The notes beneath the pieces were generated by a model. That model saw only the letters and a program-made list of their open reading frames with translations. It was not told the DNA's origin and did not search any database. Source: Chitinophaga pinensis (GTDB lineage Bacteria; Bacteroidota; Bacteroidia; B-17B0; Aurantibacillaceae). Taken from it: a DNA stretch of 43,209 nucleotides. Each line of letters opens with the position of its first letter. Within the stretch, counting starts at the first letter, position 1. The DNA is taken from assembly GCA_945860225.1 (NCBI GenBank), contig CAMAPT010000023.1:1-43209 (forward strand). The letters are read 5' to 3'. A program made the translations under genes and the position numbers. Below, piece after piece: positions 23,783 to 32,721 of the stretch.

Positions 23783-24541
23783 ATGATATCAATAAAAAAT
23801 TTACACGCGTCAATTGGAGATAAAGAAATATTAAGAGGTATTAATTTAGAAGTAAAAGCTGGAGAGGTTCATGCTATCATGGGACCAAACGGATCTGGAA
23901 AATCAACATTATCAAGTGTATTAGCTGGTCGTGAAGATTATGATGTTACTGAAGGAGAAGTAATCTTTAACGGAAAAAATTTATTGGATTTATCGACTGA
24001 AGATAGAGCTCGCGAAGGTTTATTTTTGGCGTTTCAATATCCTATCGAAATTCCAGGAGTAAGTAATATTAATTTCTTACGGACAGCGTTAAATGAAATT
24101 CGTGCTTACCACGGACAAGAAGAAATGGCAGCGAAAGATTTCTTAGCTTTAGTAAAAGAGAAATCAAAATTAGTAGAGTTAGATGCTAAGTTAGCAAGCC
24201 GCAGCGTTAATGAAGGATTTAGTGGTGGAGAGAAAAAACGCAATGAGATTTTTCAAATGGCGATGTTAAATCCTAAGTTAGCCATCTTAGATGAAACGGA
24301 TAGCGGGTTAGATATTGATGCTTTGCGCATTGTAGCAACAGGTGTTAATAAATTAAAATCAAAAGATAACGCTACCATTGTGATTACTCACTACCAACGT
24401 TTATTAGATTATATCGTTCCTGATTTTGTACATATCCTTTACAAAGGTCGCATTGTAAAAAGCGGTGGGAAAGAATTAGCATTGGAAATGGAAGCCAAAG
24501 GATATGATGAAATTAAAAAAGAATTTGAAATAGCAGATTAA
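23783..24541 (+). CDS. sufC: Fe-S assembly ATPase SufC
   Basis: A 252-residue ABC-type ATPase, cytosolic, that drives the SufBC2D scaffold. Walker A is MGPNGSGKST (33-42), the Q-loop lies in FLAFQYPIEIPG, the ABC signature is FSGGEKKRNEI and Walker B is LAILDETDSGLD, with the Asp typical of SufC. ATG at 23783 is the start. An in-frame TTG at 23771 would add four residues read from the repeat element and is rejected. GGAGGGG lies five bases before the ATG, a Shine-Dalgarno-like tract provided by the repeat. sufD follows after one base. Confidence 0.97.
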   Translation: MISIKNLHASIGDKEILRGINLEVKAGEVHAIMGPNGSGKSTLSSVLAGREDYDVTEGEVIFNGKNLLDLSTEDRAREGLFLAFQYPIEIPGVSNINFLRTALNEIRAYHGQEEMAAKDFLALVKEKSKLVELDAKLASRSVNEGFSGGEKKRNEIFQMAMLNPKLAILDETDSGLDIDALRIVATGVNKLKSKDNATIVITHYQRLLDYIVPDFVHILYKGRIVKSGGKELALEMEAKGYDEIKKEFEIAD

Positions 24542-24542
24542 T

Positions 24543-25832
24543 ATGTCGTTAGTAGTAGATAATAAAAGTGCTGTAACACAAAATTTGCTAGATCAATTAC
24601 AAAAAAAATCTAGTAAAATTGCCTTCATGCCTGATGCGGAAATTGTTTCCGCAATTCGACTTTTAGAAGATAAAGGTATTCCTAATAACAAGCACGAAGA
24701 CTATAAATACTGTAATATCGAAGCAGTTCTTCGCAAAGAATTTAAATCGGTTGAACAAAGCTTTAATGAATTAACTAACGCTGATATTGCTCCATTGAAA
24801 ATTGATGAGGCGATTAATTTGGTGGTTGTTAATGGAGTTTATAATGAGGATTTAAGTGAGAAAATGATAGTCAAAGGCTTAACCGTTAATTCACTAAATC
24901 AATTATCTTCTTCAGAAAAGGCTTTGTTATGTTCTCAAGCAAAATCTGATACAGATGCATTAATCGCCCTAAATACGGCATTTTCAGCGAATGGCTTGTT
25001 TTTACAAATCGATAGAAACAATATCATCCCTATGCCATTGCATGTGATTTATGTGAATAGCGGCCATACTAATATTGTAACTAATACTCGCAGTTTTATT
25101 AATGTTCAAGCTAATGCACAAGTAACGTTAGTAGAAAGTTTTTATAATATTGGTTCTGCAAAAGTGTTCTCTAATTTTGTAAGTGAGAAATTTGTTGGAG
25201 AGAATGCAAAACTAACTTGTCATACATTTCAAAATGAAGGCGCATTTTCTTACTCAGTAAATACAAACCAAGTAAAGATTAACAAGTATTCTAATTACTC
25301 AAATACTACCATGACTTTGAGCGGAGAATTAGTGCGTAACAATCACAATGTTGTTTTAGCTGATTCTAATTGCGAAGCACATTTAAATGGTTTGTTTATT
25401 TCTAATGGTACTCAGCAAATTGATAATCATACATTAATTGATCATCAAATGCCACATTGCGAAAGTAATGAGCTATATAAAGGCATAGCCAAAGATAAAT
25501 CTGTAGGGACTTTTAACGGAAAAATATTTGTTCGCAAAGACGCGCAAAAAACAAATGCTTATCAAAGCAGTAAAAATATTTTGATGAGCGATGATGCTAC
25601 GATTAATACCAAACCTCAATTAGAAATTTATGCAGATGATGTCAAGTGTTCTCATGGAACTTCGACTGGTAAAATTGATACGGAAGCTTTGTTTTATTTA
25701 AAAGCTCGTGGTATTGGAGAAGAAAGCGCTCGTAAACTTTTATTACAAGCTTTTGCTCAGGAATTAATTGACAAAATTGAAATTCCTTCCTTACAAGAAA
25801 GAGTATTACATTTATTCGAAAAAGCACTTTAA
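24543..25832 (+). CDS. sufD: Fe-S cluster assembly protein SufD
   Basis: A 429-residue SufB paralogue and partner in the SufBC2D scaffold. Family blocks are the N-terminal GIPNNKHEDYKYCNIEAVL, the central beta-helix and the C-terminal FNGKIFVRKDAQKTNAYQSS plus KCSHGTSTGKIDTEALFYL. The conserved His of the SufD side (CSHGTST) is present. It starts one base after sufC ends, the only tight junction in this operon, so their translation is probably coupled. A long palindrome follows its stop codon. Confidence 0.96.
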   Translation: MSLVVDNKSAVTQNLLDQLQKKSSKIAFMPDAEIVSAIRLLEDKGIPNNKHEDYKYCNIEAVLRKEFKSVEQSFNELTNADIAPLKIDEAINLVVVNGVYNEDLSEKMIVKGLTVNSLNQLSSSEKALLCSQAKSDTDALIALNTAFSANGLFLQIDRNNIIPMPLHVIYVNSGHTNIVTNTRSFINVQANAQVTLVESFYNIGSAKVFSNFVSEKFVGENAKLTCHTFQNEGAFSYSVNTNQVKINKYSNYSNTTMTLSGELVRNNHNVVLADSNCEAHLNGLFISNGTQQIDNHTLIDHQMPHCESNELYKGIAKDKSVGTFNGKIFVRKDAQKTNAYQSSKNILMSDDATINTKPQLEIYADDVKCSHGTSTGKIDTEALFYLKARGIGEESARKLLLQAFAQELIDKIEIPSLQERVLHLFEKAL

Positions 25833-25869
25833 TTTTATGGTGACTGAGGTCCTCGAAGTCACCATAAAA
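25833..25869. repeat. Perfect 13-bp palindrome between sufD and sufS
   Basis: TTTTATGGTGACT (25833-25845) pairs with AGTCACCATAAAA (25857-25869) around an 11-base loop. The GGTGACTGAG...GTCACC core resembles a REP-like palindrome common between genes of Bacteroidota. It begins right after the sufD stop and ends 13 bases before the sufS ATG. It could stop or slow transcription, or set mRNA ends. Confidence 0.7.
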
Positions 25870-25882
25870 AACAAAACATTAT

Positions 25883-27103
25883 ATGTTAGACATCAATAAA
25901 ATACGCAAAGATTTCCCTATTCTTTCAAGAACAGTAAACGGAAAGCCCTTAGTGTATTTTGATAATGGAGCTACGGCGCAAAAACCACAATCGGTTATTG
26001 ATGCTATCTCACATTATTATGCTTACCAAAATTCAAACATCCATCGTGGCGTTCACACATTAAGTAGAGAAATTACGATTGCTTACGAAGAATCCCGTAA
26101 AACCATACAATTACATCTTAATGCTAAACAAGCTAGTGAAATTATTTTCACAAAGGGAACAACTGAATCTATTAATTTAGTAGCGCACTGTTTTGGCAAT
26201 ATAGTAATTTCTGAAGGCGATGAAATCATCATCACTCAAATGGAACATCATAGTAATATTGTTCCATGGCAACAATTGTGTGAAGAGAAAAAAGCTGTTT
26301 TAAAATACATTCCAATTAATCAAGCAGGTGAATTAATATTAGAAGAACTTCCAAAATTAATTACCGCAAAAACAAAACTAGTTGCCTTTACTCAAATTTC
26401 TAATACACTTGGAACCATTAATCCAGTGAAAGAAATAATTACTACTATTCGTTCATTATCTAAAGCAGCCATATTAATTGACGGAGCTCAAGCGGTTCCT
26501 CATTTAAAACCCGATGTGCAAGATTTAGATTGTGACTTTTATGTATTTAGCGGACATAAATTATTTGGTCCAACTGGTGTTGGTGTATTATATGCTAAAG
26601 AAGAATGGTTACAAAAATTTGGCCCATACCAAACTGGTGGAGGAACCATTAAAACAGTTACTTTACAAAAAACTGAATTTGCTGATTCTCCTTTAAAGTT
26701 CGAGGCAGGTACTCCTCATATAGAAGGTGGTATTGGTTTGGCAGCTGCTATAAAATACGTTAGTGAAATTGGTTTTGAGAATATTCAAAAACACGAAGAC
26801 GATTTATTGCAGTATGCGACCAAAAAATTAAAAGAAATTGAAGGTTTAGTAATTTATGGTAATGCCAAACATAAAACCTCAGTTATTTCATTTAACGTAG
26901 GCTCTATTCATCCTTTTGACATAGGCACTTTATTAGATAAATATGGCGTCGCTATTCGTAGTGGACACCACTGCACACAACCATTATGGCAGTTCTATAA
27001 TATTCCTGGAACTGTTAGAGCATCTTTTGCTTTTTATAATACTTTTGAAGAAATAGATATTTTTATTGAAGCATTAAACAAATCAATTAGATTATTGAGC
27101 TAG
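25883..27103 (+). CDS. sufS: Cysteine desulfurase SufS
   Basis: A 406-residue PLP enzyme that takes sulfur from cysteine for cluster assembly. Lys226 in FSGHKLFGPTG binds PLP and Cys364 in RSGHHCTQPLW carries the persulfide; both numbers coincide with E. coli SufS. The N-terminus has YFDNGATAQKP and the middle QMEHHSNIVPWQ. This is group II (SufS/CsdA) by sequence. No sufE or sufU sulfur-transfer partner is in the window. The gene is separated from sufD by a palindrome and is the last suf gene; the next gene converges on it four bases away. Confidence 0.96.
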   Translation: MLDINKIRKDFPILSRTVNGKPLVYFDNGATAQKPQSVIDAISHYYAYQNSNIHRGVHTLSREITIAYEESRKTIQLHLNAKQASEIIFTKGTTESINLVAHCFGNIVISEGDEIIITQMEHHSNIVPWQQLCEEKKAVLKYIPINQAGELILEELPKLITAKTKLVAFTQISNTLGTINPVKEIITTIRSLSKAAILIDGAQAVPHLKPDVQDLDCDFYVFSGHKLFGPTGVGVLYAKEEWLQKFGPYQTGGGTIKTVTLQKTEFADSPLKFEAGTPHIEGGIGLAAAIKYVSEIGFENIQKHEDDLLQYATKKLKEIEGLVIYGNAKHKTSVISFNVGSIHPFDIGTLLDKYGVAIRSGHHCTQPLWQFYNIPGTVRASFAFYNTFEEIDIFIEALNKSIRLLS

Positions 27104-27106
27104 TTA

Positions 27107-28627
27107 TTAGTTGCTTAGTTCTTTAAAGGCTTTTGGTAAATTTTTTATCACATCGGTTGTTGTCATTCCAATTTCACCTTGTTCTTGTTTGCTAATATCT
27201 CCTGCTAATCCATGAGTATAAACTCCTATTAAACAAGTTTCTAAGGACGAATAACCTTGAGTGAGTAAAGCAGTTAGCATACCAGTTAATACATCACCAC
27301 TTCCGCCTTTTGCTAACCCTGGATTCCCCGAGCTATTAAAATAACTTTTTCCATCAGGAGTGGTAATACAAGTATGGGCTCCTTTTAAAACCACATATAC
27401 TTTATAAGTTTTTGAAAATTCATGTTGTATTTGGTGTCTATCAAAATCATTTAAAGCTGGTCTAGTTAAGCGTTCAAATTCCTTAAGATGAGGTGTTAAT
27501 ATTGAATTTTCTGGAAGTAAATTTAGGCATTCTTTATGGAGGCCAATAATATTTAAGGCATCGGCGTCTATTACCAAAGGCTTTTTATAGTTCTCTAAAA
27601 TTTTTTTAATGCTATGTTGTGTATGTTCATTAATTCCAATACCAGGTCCTATTCCTATACTAGCATACGTATTGGAATTTAATTCTTCAAAATGAATGTA
27701 TTCATCACCTTTTATGATGGTCATTGCTTCTGGAACAGAGATTTGCATAATTTGATAGCCACAGCTAGGTGCGCATACTGTTAGTAAACCAGCACCACTG
27801 CGCAGGTAGGCGGAAGAGCTGAGTACGGCTGCTCCCATTTTTCCGTAGCTTCCAATTATAAGCAACCCATGTCCATAGGTGCCTTTATGTGAAAATTTAG
27901 AACGAGATTTAATTAATGATTGGATAGTTTTTTTAGTGATATAAAAATGTGAACAATGACTTTCGATAGAAGATACTTGTATTAGGTTTATGTCTAGGAT
28001 ATGAAAATTACCAACAGAGTTATGATTTTCGGAAAACATAAATCCTAGTTTAGGATATTGAAAAGTTAACGTATGTTTTGCTTTTACAAATGGTAAATAT
28101 TTATCGGTGTGTTTGTTAATGAATAATCCTGAGGGGACATCTATTGAAATAACTGTGTTATTACTTAAATTTATGTGCTTAACTATTTCGGCAACTATTC
28201 CGGTTAAAGGCTTAGATAGTCCTATCCCAAATATTGCATCAATAATAATATCTGATTTTCGGGAAATTGGTAAATCATCAATGTTAGTTATTGATTTTAT
28301 ACAGTTTGGTGCGAAAGTTTCTAATCTTTGTTTATTAATTGAAAAGTTTGTGGAGTATTTGTTTGAATAATGAGCAATGTAAACTTCCACTTTATAGTTG
28401 TTTTGTAATAATTGCCGTGCTATGGCCAAACCATCTCCTCCATTATTTCCTAATCCACAATATATTTTAAAAATGGTATTTCTTTCATAATGCATTATTA
28501 CCCATTCAGTAAATTTAGAGGCAGCTCTTTCCATTAAATCAATGGAACTTATGGGTTCAGATAAAATAGTAAATTCATCATTCGATTTGATTTGTTCGGA
28601 TGAATATATTGGAAGAAGATGTTCCAT
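27107..28627 (-). CDS. nnr: Bifunctional NAD(P)HX epimerase / ADP-dependent dehydratase
   Basis: A 506-residue metabolite-repair enzyme that restores damaged NAD(P)H hydrates. Residues 1-215 are the YjeF_N epimerase (CGLGNNGGDGLAIARQL at 57-73, the IDAIFGIGLSKPLTG loop, IDVPSGLF). Residues about 225-506 are the ribokinase-like dehydratase (HKGTYGHGLLIIGS, VIDADALN, HLKEFERL, and the ATP/ADP site GLAKGGSGDVLTGML). Length is typical for the fused form. It is cytoplasmic and last in a minus-strand run, 121 bases after the EnvC-like gene. It converges on sufS. Confidence 0.95.
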   Translation of the reverse strand: MEHLLPIYSSEQIKSNDEFTILSEPISSIDLMERAASKFTEWVIMHYERNTIFKIYCGLGNNGGDGLAIARQLLQNNYKVEVYIAHYSNKYSTNFSINKQRLETFAPNCIKSITNIDDLPISRKSDIIIDAIFGIGLSKPLTGIVAEIVKHINLSNNTVISIDVPSGLFINKHTDKYLPFVKAKHTLTFQYPKLGFMFSENHNSVGNFHILDINLIQVSSIESHCSHFYITKKTIQSLIKSRSKFSHKGTYGHGLLIIGSYGKMGAAVLSSSAYLRSGAGLLTVCAPSCGYQIMQISVPEAMTIIKGDEYIHFEELNSNTYASIGIGPGIGINEHTQHSIKKILENYKKPLVIDADALNIIGLHKECLNLLPENSILTPHLKEFERLTRPALNDFDRHQIQHEFSKTYKVYVVLKGAHTCITTPDGKSYFNSSGNPGLAKGGSGDVLTGMLTALLTQGYSSLETCLIGVYTHGLAGDISKQEQGEIGMTTTDVIKNLPKAFKELSN

Positions 28628-28748
28628 GACTCAAGTTTATAAAACAAAATAAAAGATAAAAAGGAGGAGGAATATTTTATTTAGAATTTTGATATGATAT
28701 TGAAGATAACATCATTATCAAATCAATTAGGCTATGTATACTGAAAAA

Positions 28749-30104
28749 TTATTTTCCGTTAAAAAGCCATCCACTTGGATCAGTTGTTTTTTGTCCTTTC
28801 CAAATTTGTAAGTTCATACTTGTTTTACCGTCTTCATCAAGAATAGTTCCTATAGATTGTTTGATTGTTACTTTTTGCCCCTGCTTAACAAAAACATTTC
28901 CTATATTACTGTATACACTTAAATACTCTCCATGTCTAATGATTATTAATTTTCCACCAGTTGGAGATATAGCGATACTTGTTACTTCTCCTGCAAATAC
29001 AGCGCGTGCTTGCGAGCCTTTGCTGGTGCAAATTTCAATCCCATTATTATTCATCATAAACCCTTTAATGGCAGGATGCTCATATTCGCCATAAGGTTGA
29101 CATATAACACCTTTTAGCACAGGCCAAGGTAATTTACCTCTACTACTAGAAAAATCAGCGCCTAAAGCTTCGGCTTCTTCTGTTAGTTCAGGAATTATGA
29201 CTTTTTTTTCGGTTTCTTTTATTTTTGTTTCTAGTTTAGTTTTTTCGTTACTTGGTTTTGCTTTTTCCGCAGTAGTAACCTTGGCGGCTTTTTTTGCCGC
29301 TTTAGCGGCTGCTATTTTAGCAGATTCGGCCGTTTTACGTTTTATTTCTGCTTCTATTAAACGTTTAATGGCAATTTGTAATTCTTCAGCATCCCGTTTT
29401 TTCTTTTCTAATTGAGTTTTTAATTCTTTTTCTTGCTGTTGAAGTTCATTTAATACAATTTCCTGTTGACGTTTTTCTCCGTCTAATTGGCTTTTTTCTT
29501 TTTGTTCGTTACCTAATAATTCATTTTTGTTATGTCTTTGTGATTCAAGGTTTTTTAATTTATCATTTAAAATAGTTTGCATCACAAGAATTTCGTTTGC
29601 TTGTTTTTTTCGAAAGGCGGCATATTGTTGGAAATACTTAACCCGCATATATGCCTGATTAAAATTACCTGCCGAGAATAAAAACATGATTTTTGTATAA
29701 GAATCCTGATTACGCTGGGCAAAATAAATCATTTTCGCATATTCAGATTTTAATTTTTTCAAACTTTCGTACAGATAATTTATTTCAGTTACATTATCTT
29801 TGATGACTGTATTAATTTCTGTCAGTTCGTTGTTAATTGTACTGATTAGCTCTTCTCGAACCTTAATTTTTGTATTGATGACAACAATTGTATTTATTTG
29901 TGATTTTTTTATAGCTTTTGTTTGGCTTAATTGAGAATTCAGTTGTTTGATATCATCATTCAACTTGTTTTTTTTTGTGAGTAAGTCTTTTTGTGATACA
30001 GTAACTTTTGACTGAGAATAAACTGAGTATGAACCAAAAATCAAAAAGAGAATAGAACCTATAAAAAGGCTAAGGTTTTTCTTTTTTAATGAGGATGGAT
30101 TCAT
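28749..30104 (-). CDS. EnvC-like exported coiled-coil protein with degenerate LytM domain
   Basis: A 451-residue protein with a signal peptide (ends VYSQS, about residue 31), a long coiled coil (35-265), an Ala/Lys-rich helix (about 235-285) and a C-terminal M23/LytM domain (330-448). The zinc ligands of active M23 peptidases look lost: the HxxxD region reads NNNGIEI, the second region SVYSNI instead of xLYAHL, and the HxH pair reads NLQI. Such LytM proteins, like EnvC and NlpD, activate amidases rather than cut peptidoglycan. A role in cell division or separation is inferred. Its start overlaps the end of the DUF4292 gene by 35 bases, which indicates coupling. Confidence 0.88.
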   Translation of the reverse strand: MNPSSLKKKNLSLFIGSILFLIFGSYSVYSQSKVTVSQKDLLTKKNKLNDDIKQLNSQLSQTKAIKKSQINTIVVINTKIKVREELISTINNELTEINTVIKDNVTEINYLYESLKKLKSEYAKMIYFAQRNQDSYTKIMFLFSAGNFNQAYMRVKYFQQYAAFRKKQANEILVMQTILNDKLKNLESQRHNKNELLGNEQKEKSQLDGEKRQQEIVLNELQQQEKELKTQLEKKKRDAEELQIAIKRLIEAEIKRKTAESAKIAAAKAAKKAAKVTTAEKAKPSNEKTKLETKIKETEKKVIIPELTEEAEALGADFSSSRGKLPWPVLKGVICQPYGEYEHPAIKGFMMNNNGIEICTSKGSQARAVFAGEVTSIAISPTGGKLIIIRHGEYLSVYSNIGNVFVKQGQKVTIKQSIGTILDEDGKTSMNLQIWKGQKTTDPSGWLFNGK

Positions 30105-30954
30105 AATTTTTCGGTATGGTCAATGATAGTTTTTGAGGCTGATTTATATCTATGCGAACATAGTTAATTTTGAGGTCTATTTTCTTCTCTGCTTTTATCT
30201 CAATATTAACATAATGTGGTGCAAAAACTGAATCGGGTTCTAAAAATCGGTCGTATTTAGCGTAAAAACTACGATTTGTTTCAATATCTTGAAATTCATT
30301 GGTGATAATTTTAAAATTTTCTGGATTTAAGCGCATGGTTTGTAATGATTTTTTCAGTGAATCCTGACCAGAAGTAATACGTCTAAGTTTCCTTCTTCTG
30401 ACGGTACTAAGGAGGTATTGACAGTTTTCTCTATCAATGATTGGTTTCATTTTAGCATCGTCGTCATCAAAATTAGCACTATTTCCAAAAAGAGAGGCTT
30501 GAATTATTTCAAAGTCTAAATCGGCATTTAATAATTGGTTGATATAATTAAAATCTCCATTAAAGTATTGCCTTTTTATGTATATAATCATCTTCACCGA
30601 GTCTTTGGTGATGAGAAGTTTGGCAATATCTAATAAACCTGCTGCTTGAATTGATATCCATATAGCGCTATCACGTTTAGCCTTAACTCTTACATCTAAT
30701 GAATGCGATTCGCCGTCAATAAAAATTTCCGTATTCGCTTTAGCAGTTAACCAAGTAAAATTTAATTCGTTTTCTTTAATATGCTTGGATAGAGATTTGG
30801 CTGTTTTAAATAATAAGTGACATCTACCCAATGTGTCTTCTATTTTAATAGGTTCAGTTTGAGTTATATGTTTCTTTGTTTTGCATGAAAATAGACCTAA
30901 CAGAATAAAAGAGGAAAATAAAATGCTTAAAGAGATGCGTTGTCTTTTATTCAT
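30070..30954 (-). CDS. DUF4292 lipoprotein
   Basis: A 294-residue lipoprotein. The signal MNKRQRISLSILF ends in a lipobox LFSC, with Cys24 lipidated. The mature protein is rich in beta strands (LNFTWLTAKANTEI, LDVRVKAKRDSAIWISIQAA), like the LolA/LolB-type half-barrel that DUF4292 proteins are believed to adopt. Family knowledge places this gene between a TPR gene and an EnvC/M23-type gene in many Bacteroidota. It overlaps both neighbours (8 bases with the TPR gene, 35 with the EnvC-like gene). A role in envelope lipid or lipoprotein handling is plausible but unproven. Confidence 0.87.
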   Translation of the reverse strand: MNKRQRISLSILFSSFILLGLFSCKTKKHITQTEPIKIEDTLGRCHLLFKTAKSLSKHIKENELNFTWLTAKANTEIFIDGESHSLDVRVKAKRDSAIWISIQAAGLLDIAKLLITKDSVKMIIYIKRQYFNGDFNYINQLLNADLDFEIIQASLFGNSANFDDDDAKMKPIIDRENCQYLLSTVRRRKLRRITSGQDSLKKSLQTMRLNPENFKIITNEFQDIETNRSFYAKYDRFLEPDSVFAPHYVNIEIKAEKKIDLKINYVRIDINQPQKLSLTIPKNYESILIKKEKP

Positions 30955-32704
30955 ACAGCTTTTTGTCTTGTAGTTTTTTATCTAAAAAGTCCGATCCATT
31001 ACCAGTCATCTTGGCTTCTTTCCATTTCAGAAATGCTTCTTCTTTTTTATCTAATTTAAATAAAACATCGCCATAATGTTCTAACAAAACAGCGTTTTTG
31101 TTTCCCATCTTAGAAGCTCTTGAAAGCCATTGTTCCGCTTCTTCATATTTTTTAAGTTGGTATAATATCCATCCATACGTGTCTATATATGAACGGTTAT
31201 TTGGAACTAATTCATTACTACGTCTTGAAAATTTTTCGGCTTTTTCGAGTTTGTCTTTTCTTAAAGATAAATAGTAGGCATAATTATTTAGGATAGTGGC
31301 ATTGTCTGGATCAACTTTTAGAGCTTCATCAAACGCTTTATCTGATTTTTCATAAGCCATGATAGCATTATACGCGTTTCCTAAATTAGAATAATATTCC
31401 AATATAAGTGGTTTATTATCAGTAACATAGTCAATTCCAGCTTCTAATGATTGCGCCGCTATTTCATATTTTTTGAGTTGAATATTAGCAAATCCATTGA
31501 AAAAATAGGGCATTGCGTTATTCGGAAATAATTCCATTGCCTCAGCACTATGAATATTTAACAAAGAGAAATCGTTTAACTGCGACTCAATAAACATGAG
31601 TTGATTCCAAACAAAAAAACGGCTCTTATCAATGGCAATGGATTTTAAGTATGCTTCTTTAGCTTCTGTAAGTTTTTTTTCTTTGAATAAAAAATCACCG
31701 TAAATACTAAAAGCATCTGCCGAAGAGGGGTGAAGTTTGAGAACGATATCACAAAGCTCAAAAGCTTGCTCTTTGTAATGAGTATCCATTTCTATTAATC
31801 CTTGATAGGATAAGAGAATTTTGATTTTTGTTTCAACTTCTAATTCAGGATTTTCAAAAGCTAATTTTATCTCTTTGTAAAAATTAATTTTATCTTGTTT
31901 AATTTTATAATAGTCGGCTAATGCCAAATGAATCATTGGATTTTTAGGATCTACATTTAAAATTGTCGTGTAGCATTCAAAAGCTTTGTCTATTTGGTTG
32001 ATTTCTTGATAAAATTCTGCCAAGTATGTATAATATCTGCCTTCTCTAGGATTTGATTGTATCAGTTTTTTTAATTCTATTTCAACCTCCTGGTTTTTTT
32101 TCAATTCTTTAAGCAATTTTACTTTATTAAGTGTAAAATTTTCATTTTGTCCGAATTGCTTTTCTAATTCTTCGTATACTTTATAAGCTTTTTCATAATT
32201 TCCATTATACATGTACTCTGATGCTAATCCCTCAAAATACTCTGGATGGTTTGGGTAATTTTTTGTGAGTTTCAGATACTCCTCAGCAGCTTGAGAAAAT
32301 AGGTTACTATTATGAAGGCATTCAATATATAATAATTGATACCATTCATTTTTTGGTTCATTTTTAGCACATTCTTTAGCAAATTTTATGGCCAAATCAT
32401 AAGCACCATTGTATCGGTAAAGGTTACCTAATTCATATTTGACAGCAGAAGAAGATGGATCTATTTTTAAACATTGTTTAAATAAATTTTCAGCAATTTC
32501 AATGTTGCCTTTCATTCGCTCTTTACATGCGTCAATAAAGTAGTAGGTAAATTTTGTTTGATCTTGTTCAGAAATCGTATTTGATTTCTTTTGAGAATGA
32601 ATAGGAACATTTGATGATGTTTTTGTGGATTTACAAGATGCAACAAAAACAATCAACAAAAGTAAGATGATGTTATATGAAAGAATATTTTTCTTAACTT
32701 TCAA
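30947..32704 (-). CDS. TPR-repeat lipoprotein
   Basis: A 585-residue protein. The N-terminal signal ends in a lipobox VASC (Cys24) and is followed by a Ser/Lys-rich linker. From about residue 50 to 575 the protein is a chain of TPR units, about a dozen (FKQCLKIDPSSSAVKYELGN, KVDPDNATILNNYAYYLS, SRRSNELVPNNRSYIDTYGW). It is probably an envelope scaffold. It is 17 bases downstream of the nucleotidyltransferase gene and overlaps the DUF4292 lipoprotein by 8 bases, so these are one transcript. The gene trio with DUF4292 and EnvC-like proteins is conserved in the phylum, to my knowledge. Confidence 0.9.
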   Translation of the reverse strand: MKVKKNILSYNIILLLLIVFVASCKSTKTSSNVPIHSQKKSNTISEQDQTKFTYYFIDACKERMKGNIEIAENLFKQCLKIDPSSSAVKYELGNLYRYNGAYDLAIKFAKECAKNEPKNEWYQLLYIECLHNSNLFSQAAEEYLKLTKNYPNHPEYFEGLASEYMYNGNYEKAYKVYEELEKQFGQNENFTLNKVKLLKELKKNQEVEIELKKLIQSNPREGRYYTYLAEFYQEINQIDKAFECYTTILNVDPKNPMIHLALADYYKIKQDKINFYKEIKLAFENPELEVETKIKILLSYQGLIEMDTHYKEQAFELCDIVLKLHPSSADAFSIYGDFLFKEKKLTEAKEAYLKSIAIDKSRFFVWNQLMFIESQLNDFSLLNIHSAEAMELFPNNAMPYFFNGFANIQLKKYEIAAQSLEAGIDYVTDNKPLILEYYSNLGNAYNAIMAYEKSDKAFDEALKVDPDNATILNNYAYYLSLRKDKLEKAEKFSRRSNELVPNNRSYIDTYGWILYQLKKYEEAEQWLSRASKMGNKNAVLLEHYGDVLFKLDKKEEAFLKWKEAKMTGNGSDFLDKKLQDKKLYE

Positions 32705-32721
32705 TAGTAGTATTTTCTTAT

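Noticed and set aside
29197-29415. An Ala/Phe-rich open frame on the plus strand with a signal-like start
   Set aside because: It is the antisense of the Ala/Lys-rich helix of the EnvC-like protein; the hydrophobic look comes from reverse-reading GCx and AAx codons.
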